A stretch of 49,348 nucleotides of DNA from assembly GCF_039537585.1 (NCBI RefSeq), contig NZ_BAABAU010000012.1, forward strand, positions 1 to 49,348, written 5' to 3'. A program made the translations under genes and the position numbers. The notes beneath the pieces were generated by a model. That model was given only the letters and a program-made list of their open reading frames with translations. It was not told where the DNA came from and did no database searches. This document shows, one piece after another, positions 32,502 through 40,806 of the stretch. Positions within the stretch are counted from its first letter, which is position 1. Every line of letters starts with the position of its first letter. Source of the DNA: Frondihabitans peucedani (GTDB lineage Bacteria > Actinomycetota > Actinomycetes > Actinomycetales > Microbacteriaceae).

Positions 32502-33119
32502 ATGTCGACCAACACCCCGCAGGGGTCCGTCCCGCCCGGCTGGTACGACGACCCGTCCGGAGCCCCGGGCTCCCGCTGGTGGGACGGCACCGCCTGGACC
32601 GGCCTCACCGCGCCGCCGGTCGCCGCCGGCGCGCAGCCGGAAGCCCCCTGGGCGCAGGATCGGCCGCTGCTCGGGGAGGGCACCTCCGTCTCCACGGTGT
32701 TCATCTGGGCCATCGTCCTGCTCCCGGTCCTCGCCCTGCCCCTGTCGTTCCTCTACACGCCGTCGGTCCACGTCGAGACCGTCCGTCCGGGAGGCATCAG
32801 GACCCTCGATCCTGCGTCGATCTACACCCCCGCCTACTTCGTGAGCGTCGGCTCCTCCCTCGCGCTGTACGGACTCACCGTCGTCCTCGCATTCTTCGAC
32901 CGGCGGGAGCTCCTGCGCCGCGGCATGGTGCGACCGTTCCACTGGGCGTGGGCGTTCCTCTACACGCCCGTGTACGTCATCGGGAGGTCGGTCATCGTCC
33001 ACCGCGTCGCTCCCCGCCGCGGGCTCTGGCCGATGTGGATCTACATCGGGGTCGTGGTGATCGTGCTCGTGCTCGGCATCGTCCGGTCGACCGCGCTCTT
33101 CCACTCGCTGTCGTCCTGA
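32502..33119 (+). CDS. DUF2510 domain membrane protein
   Basis: A 205-residue protein. The N-terminal DUF2510 motif PPGWYDDPSGAPGSRWWDGT (residues 11-30) is clear. Four hydrophobic segments follow (VFIWAIVLLPVLALPLSFLY, FVSVGSSLALYGLTVVLAFF, FHWAWAFLYTPVYVIG, PMWIYIGVVVIVLVLGIV). DUF2510 is an actinobacterial surface or membrane-associated domain of unknown role. It has its own upstream region of about 275 bp, in which I see only a possible leader ORF. Confidence 0.9.
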   Translation: MSTNTPQGSVPPGWYDDPSGAPGSRWWDGTAWTGLTAPPVAAGAQPEAPWAQDRPLLGEGTSVSTVFIWAIVLLPVLALPLSFLYTPSVHVETVRPGGIRTLDPASIYTPAYFVSVGSSLALYGLTVVLAFFDRRELLRRGMVRPFHWAWAFLYTPVYVIGRSVIVHRVAPRRGLWPMWIYIGVVVIVLVLGIVRSTALFHSLSS

Positions 33120-33245
33120 TCCACCGCTCGGTGCCGAGCGGCACCTGGGGGCGCCCCGGAGGCGACTGCAAGCGCGGGCGGGTTATCGTGATCCTGCACC
33201 ACGAACCATCGTGGTCGACGGCATCCACGGCGGGGCAGAGCGCAC

Positions 33246-34097
33246 ATGACGAATCCGAACGGCACTTCGAAGAACGAGCGACGCCAGCACGCGCGCGAGC
33301 TCGCGAAGAAGCGGCAGGAGGAGGAGCGCAGGAGGCGGCTGCGCAACAGGATCTTCCTGCAGGGCGGGCTCGGTCTCGGCATCCTGGCCATCCTGGCGAT
33401 CGTCATCGTCGTGTTCGTCAACACGAACTCCGGCGGCGCCGCGAGCGTGGCCTCGGCGGCCGGGCCGAAGAACATGGCCACCAACGGCATCCAGTTCGCT
33501 GCCGAGGATGGCAAGGTGGCGCCGGTCCTGACCGCCGGGGTCGCCGCGAAGGCCACCCCCAAGCCGGTGGCCTCGAAGAACAGCGACGGCGCGACCAAGG
33601 TCGTCACCTACATCGACTGGGCCTGCCCGGTGTGCAAGCAGTTCGAGGCGAGCTACTCGCCGCAGATCCTCGACCTCGTCGCGCAGGGCAAGGCGACCCT
33701 CGAGATCCACCCGGTGTCGATCCTCGACCGCAACTACCAGAGCAGCCGCTACGCCAGCCGTGCCGCGAACGCCGCCGCCTGCGTCGCGAACTACGACCCC
33801 GACGACTTCCTGTCCGTGCAGACGCAGTTCTACGACAACCAGCCCGAGGAGGGCTCGACCGGCCTGACGAACGCCCAGATCAAGGCGCTCGTGAAGAAGG
33901 GCGGAGCCGGCGATGCGAAGATCGCCACCTGCATCGACGACGAGCGGTTCAAGGCGTGGGTGACGGCCGCGACCAACCAGACGCTCGCCGATCCTGCGCT
34001 CCAGAGCAACGGCAGCTTCGGCACGCCGACGGTCGTCATCGACGGCAAGAAGTGGGACCAGCAGACCGACCTGCTCAGTCTCATCGGGCAGGGCTAA
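33246..34097 (+). CDS. Membrane-anchored DsbA-family thioredoxin
   Basis: A 283-residue protein. A basic cytoplasmic start (RRQHARELAKKRQEEERRRR), one membrane helix (residues 37-58) and an exported thioredoxin fold follow. The active site is WACPVCKQFEASYSP (CPVC) and the cis-Pro loop is SFGTPTVVIDGKKWD. Two further Cys (AACVAN, ATCIDD) could form a structural disulfide. It should catalyse disulfide exchange outside the membrane, like actinobacterial DsbA/MdbA proteins. No VKOR partner is in the window. Confidence 0.92.
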   Translation: MTNPNGTSKNERRQHARELAKKRQEEERRRRLRNRIFLQGGLGLGILAILAIVIVVFVNTNSGGAASVASAAGPKNMATNGIQFAAEDGKVAPVLTAGVAAKATPKPVASKNSDGATKVVTYIDWACPVCKQFEASYSPQILDLVAQGKATLEIHPVSILDRNYQSSRYASRAANAAACVANYDPDDFLSVQTQFYDNQPEEGSTGLTNAQIKALVKKGGAGDAKIATCIDDERFKAWVTAATNQTLADPALQSNGSFGTPTVVIDGKKWDQQTDLLSLIGQG

Positions 34098-34131
34098 CGG
34101 CGAGCCTACGGGGGTTCCGCCGCCGGCCGGC

Positions 34132-35019
34132 TCACTTCTGGATCAGGACCGACGTCCCGAGCGGCAGCTGGTCGAGCGCCGTGATGGACGGCCCGTCGAG
34201 CCGCACGCAGCCGTGCGAGATGTTGCCGGAGTGCACGGCCTCGTAGTGGATCCCGATGAGCCCGCCGTCGTGGCCCGTGTAGGGCTCGTCGGCGGCCGTC
34301 GAGTGCAGTGACGTGAGGCCGATCGGGTACACGGTCTGATTCTGAGCAGGATCGAGGTACCTCGCCTCCATGTAGCCCATGACCCCGGTCGGCGTGGCCG
34401 TCCCGGCCGCGCCGACGCCCGCGGAGAAGGTCGACACGGCGGTGCCCTCGTCGTCGACGATCGACACCGTCTGCTTGCCGACGGAGACGACGATGTGCCG
34501 GGTCAGCGTCTGCACCCGCGTCAGGAGCGACGTGCGGATCCAGCCGGCCGACTGGGCGGGAGCGGACGGGTTCTTCGACGGCAGGGTCTGCCTCGCCGGG
34601 GTCATGACGAGGGTCCAGGATCCGTCGGTGCGGACCGGCACGATGACGCTCGCCTGGCCGAGGAAGTTCTTCGCCGCGAAGCGGGCGACGGGCTTCGTCC
34701 GGTCGGAGCCGTAGAGGGGAGCGTCGACGGCGATCTTGTCGACGGCCGACGCAGGATCGAGCCCGGCGCCGGCTGCGAGGGCGACGAGACCCGGGATGAC
34801 GGCGTTGTACTTCGCCTCCGGAAGCGCTGCGACGGCCGCTGCCGACGGGGTCGCGTACGGCGCCTGGGTCGGAGTGGGCGTCGGGGTCGGTGTCTGCGTC
34901 GCCACGGCCCGCGGCGCGGCGGGCGCGTGCTGGTTCGCCGCGACACCGACGATCACGCCGGCGACGACGACCGCCGTCGTCGCAGCGATGACGATGGTCG
35001 ACCGTCGAGAGATCTTCAC
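34132..35019 (-). CDS. L,D-transpeptidase (YkuD domain), exported
   Basis: About 295 residues from GTG 35019. The N-terminus (KISRRSTIVIAATTAVVVAG) is a signal peptide or anchor, followed by a Pro/Thr-rich linker (TQTPTPTPTPTQ). The C-terminal YkuD domain has GIHYEAVHSGNISHGCVRLD, holding the catalytic His and Cys in SHGCVR. It cross-links peptidoglycan by 3-3 linkages or anchors proteins. The frame extends to 35055, but that would run through the upstream gene's terminator, so I start at 35019. Confidence 0.9.
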   Translation of the reverse strand: MKISRRSTIVIAATTAVVVAGVIVGVAANQHAPAAPRAVATQTPTPTPTPTQAPYATPSAAAVAALPEAKYNAVIPGLVALAAGAGLDPASAVDKIAVDAPLYGSDRTKPVARFAAKNFLGQASVIVPVRTDGSWTLVMTPARQTLPSKNPSAPAQSAGWIRTSLLTRVQTLTRHIVVSVGKQTVSIVDDEGTAVSTFSAGVGAAGTATPTGVMGYMEARYLDPAQNQTVYPIGLTSLHSTAADEPYTGHDGGLIGIHYEAVHSGNISHGCVRLDGPSITALDQLPLGTSVLIQK

Positions 35020-35043
35020 GAGTGAGTCCGTTCGGAACAGGAG

Positions 35044-35075
35044 ACGGACCGGCACCCCGCGGGGCGCCGGTCCGT
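35044..35075 (-). terminator. Hairpin after the Ig-like protein gene
   Basis: ACGGACCGGC pairs with GCCGGTCCGT, and CCCC pairs with GGGG further in (one mismatch between), between the Ig-like gene stop (35096) and the transpeptidase start. It likely ends the upstream message. Confidence 0.8.
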
Positions 35076-35095
35076 CACCAGGGGCGGTGCTGAGG

Positions 35096-36268
35096 TCAGC
35101 CGCTGACCACGGGGAGCGTGCCGACCGGGCCGGTCGGAGCCGTGGTGACCGGGTCGGCCACGACGGCGAAGGTGCCGGTGGCGACGCGGGCGCTGCGCAC
35201 GCCGGTGACGGTCACCGTGTAGGTGCCGGTCCCGGCGGTGGTCGGCAGGACGACGGCGCCGATGAAGCTGCCGGTCGCCACGTCGGCGAAGAAGTGCGCG
35301 GCCGACTTCGGCAGGGCGATGGTGGCGCCGCTCGGGTCCTTGACCGCGATCGTCACCTCCTCGTCGGGGCTGAAGCCGGTGGCGGCGAACGCGACGCCCT
35401 TGGTGGTGGCCGACGAGAGGGTCGACGACTTCGGGGCGGTGGTCAGGGTCACCGGGATGAGCGGCGCCGGAGCACTGGGGAACACGAAGTTGACGCTCGT
35501 GGGCGAGGTGCCGGCGACGACCTTGCCGTTCAGCGTCTCGGTGACGATCGCGGTGCCGTCCGTCTGGCCCGGCTCGAGCAGGCTGAAGTCGGTCGGGGTC
35601 GACCAGGTGCCGGTGGCGCCGACGGTGGTCGTGGCGGCGACGAGGTTCTGTCCGGCGCGGGCGCCGTAGACGATCGTGATGGTCGCGCCGGCCTGGCCGG
35701 TGCCCGTGAACGTCGGCTTCGTCGAGGCGACGGGAGTGGTGGAGTTGCTGACCGGCGAGGTGATCGCGAACGGCTGGGCCGGCTTCGGAGCGACGGCGAG
35801 CGTGAAGGTCGTGGTGCCGGGTGCGACGTTCGGGTCGACCGCGTCGGTGGTGACGTCCTTGGCGGTGACGACGGCGGTGACCGTGACCTGGCCGACGCTG
35901 AGCTGGTCGAACGTCTCGGCTCCGGTCCAGTTGCCGGCGCCCGCATCGGTGCTGCCGCTGAAGGTCGCGTTGTGCGCGGCGCCGGTGAGGTCGGTGTAGC
36001 TCACGGAGGCGTAGTCGCCGGCGGGGACACCCGATCCTGCGAAGGCGACGACGTTCGGAGCGACCTGCGCGACGCCCGTGGCGCCGTTGGCGGGAGTCGT
36101 CACGGTGACGACCGGCAGCGGCGCAGCGTTCGCGACGCCGACTCCGATGAGAGCGGGTGCGACGGCGACGACGGCGGCGATCCCGAAGACGGCGAGCCGG
36201 GAGTGGCGGGCGCTGGAGCCCCTGCCCTCTTCGACGGTCGGTGAGCGGAAGAGGGCGTGAGGCGTCAT
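35096..36268 (-). CDS. Secreted Ig-like repeat protein
   Basis: A 390-residue exported protein. A signal peptide (RLAVFGIAAVVAVAPALIGV, cleaved near ANA-AP) is followed by several Ser/Thr/Val-rich beta domains of bacterial Ig-like type: VVTVTTPANGATGVAQVAPN, PFAITSPVSNSTTPVAS with GQAGATITIVYG, and VTLTTAPKSSTLSSATT with GTYTVTVTG. The exported part has no Cys and no sorting signal. It is probably a surface or matrix protein. AGGAGATCC lies before the ATG. It is divergent from the Tat-exported ferritin-like gene across 249 bp. Confidence 0.82.
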   Translation of the reverse strand: MTPHALFRSPTVEEGRGSSARHSRLAVFGIAAVVAVAPALIGVGVANAAPLPVVTVTTPANGATGVAQVAPNVVAFAGSGVPAGDYASVSYTDLTGAAHNATFSGSTDAGAGNWTGAETFDQLSVGQVTVTAVVTAKDVTTDAVDPNVAPGTTTFTLAVAPKPAQPFAITSPVSNSTTPVASTKPTFTGTGQAGATITIVYGARAGQNLVAATTTVGATGTWSTPTDFSLLEPGQTDGTAIVTETLNGKVVAGTSPTSVNFVFPSAPAPLIPVTLTTAPKSSTLSSATTKGVAFAATGFSPDEEVTIAVKDPSGATIALPKSAAHFFADVATGSFIGAVVLPTTAGTGTYTVTVTGVRSARVATGTFAVVADPVTTAPTGPVGTLPVVSG

Positions 36269-36517
36269 TGGATCTCCTGAGTCAGAAGCAGATGGAGATC
36301 CTGGCGAGAACTCCCAAGGGGTTGTCTAACACGGAAGGACGTGAACGCGAAGGAAAACTTTGCGGCCGATGTCGTTTTGCGGACCCGGCACAACGGGGGT
36401 CTATCTCTGGCGGGTGCTTCCACCTAGGGTCGCACTCAGCGCGACCTTCCGCGCCGACGAGGGTTGTCAGTTCTGGGTCTGCTCCCTGTCACGGCTCAAC
36501 GACTGGAGCAACGTCCA

Positions 36518-37450
36518 ATGTTCGAAGACAAGTTCATCACGACCGCCATCGCGAGAAGCGCGGAGAAGGCAGTCGACCGACGCAAGCTCCTCGGCATGGT
36601 CGGCATCGCCGGCGCCGGTGCTGCTGCAGCGACCATCGCCGGTGCCGTGCCGGCCATGGCGGCGACCTCCTCCGCCCCCAGCGACGCGTCCATCCTGAAC
36701 TTCGCGCTCAACCTCGAGTACCTCGAGGCCGAGTTCTACCTGCGTGCGGTCACCGGCTCGGGCCTCCCGGCGAACCTCGTCGGCGGTGTCGGCACGGTCG
36801 GTGCCGTCAGCGGCGGCAAGAAGGTCACCTTCGCCACCCCGAGCATCCAGAAGTACGCGGTCGAGATCGCGGCCGACGAGAAGGCGCACGTCGCCTTCCT
36901 GCGCACTGCGCTCGGCAGCGCGGCCGTCTCCCGTCCTGCCATCTCGCTCGACGCGAGCTTCACGGCCGCAGCCACGGCTGCCGGTCTGATCAAGCCGGGC
37001 CAGACCTTCGACGCGTTCGCCGACGAGACAAGCTTCCTGTTCGCCGCGTTCATCTTCGAGGACGTCGGGGTCACCGCCTACAAGGGCGCCGCCGGCCTCA
37101 TCGCCAACAAGACCTACCTGGACGCGGCCGCCGGCCTCCTCTCGGTCGAGGCCTACCACGCGGGCATCGTGCGCACGACGCTCTACGCGAAGGGCGTCGA
37201 CACGTCGAGCATCTACGGCAGCATCCAGAAGATCTCGGACGCCCGCGACAGCCTCGACGGCTCGACCGACCTCGACCAGGGCATCGGCACGGCCTCCGTG
37301 GCGAACCTCGTCCCGACGGACGCGAACGCGCTCACCTACAGCCGCACCCCCGGTCAGGTCCTGAACATCGCCTACCTGAACCCGAACGCCGTCAAGAAGG
37401 GCGGCTTCTACCCGAACGGCGTCAACGGAGTCATCAACACCAGCGCCTGA
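36518..37450 (+). CDS. Tat-exported ferritin-like domain protein
   Basis: A 310-residue protein. A twin-arginine signal (DRRKLLGMVGIAGAGAAAAT, cleaved near AMAA) is followed by a ferritin-like four-helix domain: LNFALNLEYLEAEFYLRA (first Glu/helix) and AVEIAADEKAHVAFLRTAL (ExxH), then FIFEDVGVTAYKGAAG and LLSVEAYHAGIVRTTLY (ExxxH). Members relate to desiccation- or oxidative-stress proteins and may bind a di-iron centre. GGAG lies 11 bp before ATG 36518; an upstream frame from 36464 lacks homology. A strong terminator follows. Confidence 0.92.
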   Translation: MFEDKFITTAIARSAEKAVDRRKLLGMVGIAGAGAAAATIAGAVPAMAATSSAPSDASILNFALNLEYLEAEFYLRAVTGSGLPANLVGGVGTVGAVSGGKKVTFATPSIQKYAVEIAADEKAHVAFLRTALGSAAVSRPAISLDASFTAAATAAGLIKPGQTFDAFADETSFLFAAFIFEDVGVTAYKGAAGLIANKTYLDAAAGLLSVEAYHAGIVRTTLYAKGVDTSSIYGSIQKISDARDSLDGSTDLDQGIGTASVANLVPTDANALTYSRTPGQVLNIAYLNPNAVKKGGFYPNGVNGVINTSA

Positions 37451-37473
37451 TCCCTCTCGCGCTCGCGCGGGCA

Positions 37474-37508
37474 GCGGCCACGGACTCCCCCCGGGGGTCC
37501 GTGGCCGC
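37474..37508 (+). terminator. Strong hairpin after the ferritin-like gene
   Basis: GCGGCCACGGAC pairs perfectly with GTCCGTGGCCGC, with further C/G pairing in the loop, 24 bp after the stop codon. Confidence 0.9.
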
Positions 37509-37560
37509 TCGTCTGTCGCGGGCCGCTCCTCGCCCGACGGCGCGAGGTAGGTTGAGCACC

Positions 37561-37773
37561 ATGACAAGCAGAAGCGGTCGTCTCGCCGCCCTCCTCATCG
37601 GCGTGATCGTCGTCATCATCGGCGCCGTCTTCGCGGGGCAGGGCCTGAACCTCATCCCCGGGAGCTCCATGACCGGTGAGCGGATGTGGTTCTACATCGG
37701 CGGCGTGATGGTGATCGTCGGGCTGATCCTGGTGTGGCTCGGCGTCCGTCGGGTGCCCGGCGGTCGGAGCTAG
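37561..37773 (+). CDS. Small two-helix membrane protein
   Basis: A 70-residue protein: MTSRSGRLAALLIGVIVVII begins the first helix, a short loop (NLIPGSSMTGERM) follows, then a second helix (IGGVMVIVGLILVWLGVRRV) and a basic tail. It resembles small actinobacterial membrane proteins of unknown function. It has an ATG start with GAGGTAGG upstream, and the first REP-like repeat begins 28 bp after its stop. Confidence 0.78.
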   Translation: MTSRSGRLAALLIGVIVVIIGAVFAGQGLNLIPGSSMTGERMWFYIGGVMVIVGLILVWLGVRRVPGGRS

Positions 37774-37800
37774 CCCTCGTCGGCGTCGTCCTGACGGGGC

Positions 37801-37872
37801 GCCGGGCCTCGAGGCACGCATTCCGGCCGCAGGCACGCGTTGTGCTGCGTGACTCGGGCCGGAATGCGTGTC
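37801..37872. repeat. REP-like 72-bp element, copy 1
   Basis: A 72-bp sequence starting GCCGGGCCTCGAGGCACGC. Its arms CACGCATTCCGGCC and GGCCGGAATGCGTG form a perfect 14-bp stem, with an inner CACGC/GCGTG stem. It is 70/72 identical to copy 2 at 39345, in the same orientation, and lies between convergent genes. Confidence 0.92.
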
Positions 37873-37893
37873 GGCTCCGCCGGGACGGTTGCC

Positions 37894-38646
37894 TCAGACG
37901 GCGATGCGACCGCCGTCGACCGGCAGGATCGCGCCATGCACGAAGCTGGCCGAGTCGGTCGCGAGGAAGACGATCGCATCGGCGATCTCGTCGGCTGTCC
38001 CCGGGCGTCCGGCCGGCCCACCGGCAGCGAGAGCGTCGAGACTGTCGCCCATGGCCGCTGTGCCCTCGGTGCGCGTCGGGCCGGGGCTCACAGCGTTGAC
38101 GCGGACGCCCGACGGCCCGAATTCCGCGGCCCACGACTTCGTCAGCAGGACGAGCGCAGCCTTGCTGGACCCGTAGAGGCCCATGCCCGCCGCGCCGAAC
38201 TCGGCGACCATCGTCGTGACGTTGACGATGGCTCCATGTCCGCGGTCTGCCATCGCGGGTGCGAGCGCGGCGACGAGGAAGTACGGCGCTTTGACATTGA
38301 TCGCGTAGACCTCGTCGAACGACTCCTCGGTCGTCTCGGCCGTCGGGCCGAAGGGGAAGACGCCGGCGCTGGTGACCAGGATGTCGACGTGGCCGTCTCC
38401 GAGACGCGTCGCCTCCTCTGCCACCTGCTTCGCCCCCCGCTCGTCACGCAGGTCGGCTCGCACGAAGTCGGCTCGCCCGCCGTCGGCGACGATGGCGTCG
38501 ACAGCGGCCCTCCCCCGGTCCTCGTCCCGTCCGGTGATGATCACGTGGATGCCCCGTGCAGCCAGCTTTGCCGCGGTCGCGCGGCCGATGCCGCTGGTTC
38601 CCCCCGTCACGAGGGCTGTCTGGGGTGTGCCTGCGATGTCGTTCAT
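37894..38646 (-). CDS. Short-chain dehydrogenase/reductase
   Basis: A 250-residue classical SDR. TGGTSGIGRATAAKLA is the NADP motif, LVTSAGVFPFGP matches NNAG, the catalytic Ser lies near VAEFG, and GLYGSSKAALVLLTKSWAAE contains YxxxK. VRVNAVSPGPTRTEGTA and the C-terminal GAILPVDGG are typical. It is divergent from a TetR gene with a paired operator between them, a usual arrangement for inducible detoxification. Both genes lie between two copies of a REP-like repeat. Confidence 0.94.
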   Translation of the reverse strand: MNDIAGTPQTALVTGGTSGIGRATAAKLAARGIHVIITGRDEDRGRAAVDAIVADGGRADFVRADLRDERGAKQVAEEATRLGDGHVDILVTSAGVFPFGPTAETTEESFDEVYAINVKAPYFLVAALAPAMADRGHGAIVNVTTMVAEFGAAGMGLYGSSKAALVLLTKSWAAEFGPSGVRVNAVSPGPTRTEGTAAMGDSLDALAAGGPAGRPGTADEIADAIVFLATDSASFVHGAILPVDGGRIAV

Positions 38647-38661
38647 GAGAGTCCTTATCTG

Positions 38662-38703
38662 AACCGATCTGTTCGATTACTTTCGTAACTATACAGATCG
38701 GTT
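38662..38703. promoter_or_regulatory. Paired TetR operator between divergent SDR and TetR genes
   Basis: AACCGATCTGT (38662-38672) is repeated in perfect inverted orientation as ACAGATCGGTT (38693-38703), 20 bp apart, in an AT-rich promoter segment. The left half also forms GAAC-N6-GTTC. It is well placed to control both genes. Confidence 0.75.
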
Positions 38704-38718
38704 TACTATTGTCAAACC

Positions 38719-39345
38719 ATGTCGTCCGCAGTCGCTCCGTCCGCCTCACCTGCTGTCCCGTCTCGCCCGCGCCGCCGGCCGGCGCTCGAACGGGCCGTCC
38801 GCACGGCGAACCGTCTGTTCTACGAGGAGGGCATACAGGCCGTCGGAGTGGATCGCATCGCGGCCGAGGCTGACATCTCGAAGGCGACCCTCTACTCGCA
38901 CTTCCGGACGAAGGACGACCTGGTCGTGAACTACCTCCGCGACAGGAGCACCGAGTGGCAGGCGTTCGTGCGCGACGAGCTCCCGAAGCGCACCGACGAT
39001 CCGGCCGAGCGCATCCTGGCCGTGTTCGATCTGCTCGGCGACTGGTTCGTCACACCGGGTTATCGCGGGTGCCCCTTCGTCAATGCCGAGGCCGAGTACG
39101 GTTCCGAGCATCCCGCTCATGTCGTGACCCTCGAGCACCGCGCATGGGTGCGCGCCCTCTTCGTCGATCTCCTGCGCGAGCTCGACGGCTCGTGCGAGCA
39201 GTCGGTGATCGACTTCCTCGCCCTGCAGATCGGGCTGCTCTACGACGGGTCGATGGTCAGCGCTCAAGCCGATCCGACGCGGCCCTGGGCCAGGGCTGCG
39301 CGAGCAGCCGCGGCTGCAGTGCTGTCGTCCCGTTCGGACTCGTAG
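38719..39345 (+). CDS. TetR-family transcriptional regulator
   Basis: A 208-residue TetR protein. The DNA-binding part is ANRLFYEEGIQAVGVDRIAA and EADISKATLYSHFRTKDDLV, and the ligand domain has FVTPGYRGCPFVNAEAEY, a motif of the TetR subfamily that controls dehydrogenases. It probably represses itself and the divergent SDR gene through the operator pair at 38662-38703. The 3' end touches copy 2 of the REP-like repeat: the repeat begins on the last base of the stop codon. Confidence 0.93.
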   Translation: MSSAVAPSASPAVPSRPRRRPALERAVRTANRLFYEEGIQAVGVDRIAAEADISKATLYSHFRTKDDLVVNYLRDRSTEWQAFVRDELPKRTDDPAERILAVFDLLGDWFVTPGYRGCPFVNAEAEYGSEHPAHVVTLEHRAWVRALFVDLLRELDGSCEQSVIDFLALQIGLLYDGSMVSAQADPTRPWARAARAAAAAVLSSRSDS

Positions 39346-39416
39346 CCGGGCCTCGAGACACGCATCCCGGCCGCAGGCACGCGTTGTGCTGCGTGACTCG
39401 GGCCGGAATGCGTGTC
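39345..39416. repeat. REP-like 72-bp element, copy 2
   Basis: 70/72 identical to copy 1 and in the same orientation. The arms pair over 16 bp with one mismatch. It lies between the convergent TetR and YeiH-type genes, so it may also act as a terminator. Confidence 0.92.
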
Positions 39417-39447
39417 ACGACGCGGGCCGCCGACGCCGGAACCCGCC

Positions 39448-40539
39448 TCAGGCGAGCCCGAACGCGAACTGCAGCCCCAGGCTCGCCAGCGACACGACGA
39501 TCCAGAGCGCGCCGCCCAGGATCAGCGGTCGCGGCCCGGCCTTCCGGAAGCCCGCGAGATCGGTCGACAGGCCGATCGCACCGAGGGCGACCGTGATCAG
39601 GAACACCGACACCGCGCTCAGCGGCACGTGGGTGGCGGTCGGGATCAGCCCGATCGAGTTGGCGGCCGCGACGACGACGAAGCCGATCAGGAACCACGGA
39701 ACGAGCCGGAAGACGTTCACCCGGCTGCGGGCGGGCGCAGGATCTGCACCCGCCTCGGCCGCCGCGATCCTGCGCCCCGCCCAGGCCGACAGCACGAGCG
39801 CGATCGGGATGATCATGAGGGTCCGCACGAGCTTCACGACGACGGCGAACTGCGTCGCCGCGGGCCCGTACGTGGTGGCGGTGGCGACGACCGACGACAT
39901 GTCGTTGACGGCGGTGCCGGCGAACAGCCCGAAGGCGTGCTGGCTCATGCCCAGGGCGTGGCCGACGACCGGGAACAGCAGGACGGCCGTCACATTGAAC
40001 AGGAAGATCGTCGAGATCGCGTAGGCGACGTCGATGCTGACGGCGCCGATGACCGGTGTCACGGCGGCGATCGCGGAGGCACCGCAGATGCCGGTGCCCA
40101 CGCCGATCAGGGTGCGCAGGTCGCCGACGATGCCGAGCGCCCGGCCGATCAGGTAGGCGGCGACGAGGCAGATCACGAGCGTCCCGAGCATCACGGGGAG
40201 CGACTCCACGCCGACGCGCGCGATCTGCGCAAGCGAGAGCTGCGATCCGAGCACGACCACCGACAGCTGGAGCACGAACCGACTGGCTGTCTTGATGCCG
40301 GGCGTGAACCGGGCCGACGGCCGACGGAGGGTCGCCAGGATCAGGCCGATCACGATCGCGGTCACCGGAGCTCCGATGAGCGGCACGAACCGGCCGACGA
40401 TCGTCGCGACGACGGCGATGCCGACGGCCAGGGCGAGCCCGGGCACCCGGTCGAGCACGGAGGGCCCGGAGTCGGAGGGCCCGGAGTCGGCGCGCCCGGA
40501 GTCGGCGGCGGGAGCGTTCGGCGGAGGAGGAGAGGTCAC
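39448..40539 (-). CDS. YeiH/UPF0324-family membrane transporter
   Basis: About 363 residues from GTG 40539 with some ten membrane helices. Family motifs include VVVLGSQLSLAQIARVG, LIGVGTGICGASAIAAVTPV and FGLFAGTAVNDMSSVVATAT. The family is annotated as putative sulfate exporters. The N-terminus carries DSG repeats encoded by three 15-bp tandem units. The open frame continues to 40638 without homology. Upstream, a 330-bp noncoding interval (40540-40869) separates it from the divergent afsA homologue; it holds the two operator-like sites. Confidence 0.9.
   Translation of the reverse strand: MTSPPPPNAPAADSGRADSGPSDSGPSVLDRVPGLALAVGIAVVATIVGRFVPLIGAPVTAIVIGLILATLRRPSARFTPGIKTASRFVLQLSVVVLGSQLSLAQIARVGVESLPVMLGTLVICLVAAYLIGRALGIVGDLRTLIGVGTGICGASAIAAVTPVIGAVSIDVAYAISTIFLFNVTAVLLFPVVGHALGMSQHAFGLFAGTAVNDMSSVVATATTYGPAATQFAVVVKLVRTLMIIPIALVLSAWAGRRIAAAEAGADPAPARSRVNVFRLVPWFLIGFVVVAAANSIGLIPTATHVPLSAVSVFLITVALGAIGLSTDLAGFRKAGPRPLILGGALWIVVSLASLGLQFAFGLA
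40462..40506 (-). repeat. Three 15-bp tandem units in the YeiH-type gene
   Basis: Units of the form G(G/C)GCCCGGAGTCGG(A/C) at 40462, 40477 and 40492 encode repeated Asp-Ser-Gly in the cytoplasmic N-terminus. Confidence 0.9.
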
Positions 40540-40730
40540 GAGACCATGGTGGCCCTGATCGCGAGGCCGCGACGACGCGGCGGTGAGGTACGTCCGTAGC
40601 GAGGCTGACCCTCCCGCGCTACAGACGCCCTGATCCACCGCCCGCCGGATATCGGAAGATGCGAGCTCGAGGCTGCGATCTGGGTCAGCATCGTGGCGTC
40701 ACGGTGATCCTACGTCGCGCTCGCACGCCG

Positions 40731-40751
40731 AACAAGCTGTCCGGCCTGTTT
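40731..40751. promoter_or_regulatory. Operator-like element 1 upstream of the afsA homologue
   Basis: AACAAG-N8-CCTGTTT, with CCGG in the spacer. The halves are imperfect inverted repeats (AACAAG versus AACAGG). It is repeated with identical spacing 76 bp downstream. It resembles the autoregulatory elements bound by ArpA/ScbR-type receptors in size (about 22 bp) and semipalindromic form. Confidence 0.55.
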
Positions 40752-40806
40752 TGCACCACGTGAACGAATCCAGGCCCAGACATGGAGCAATCCTTCGGCG
40801 TGTCAA

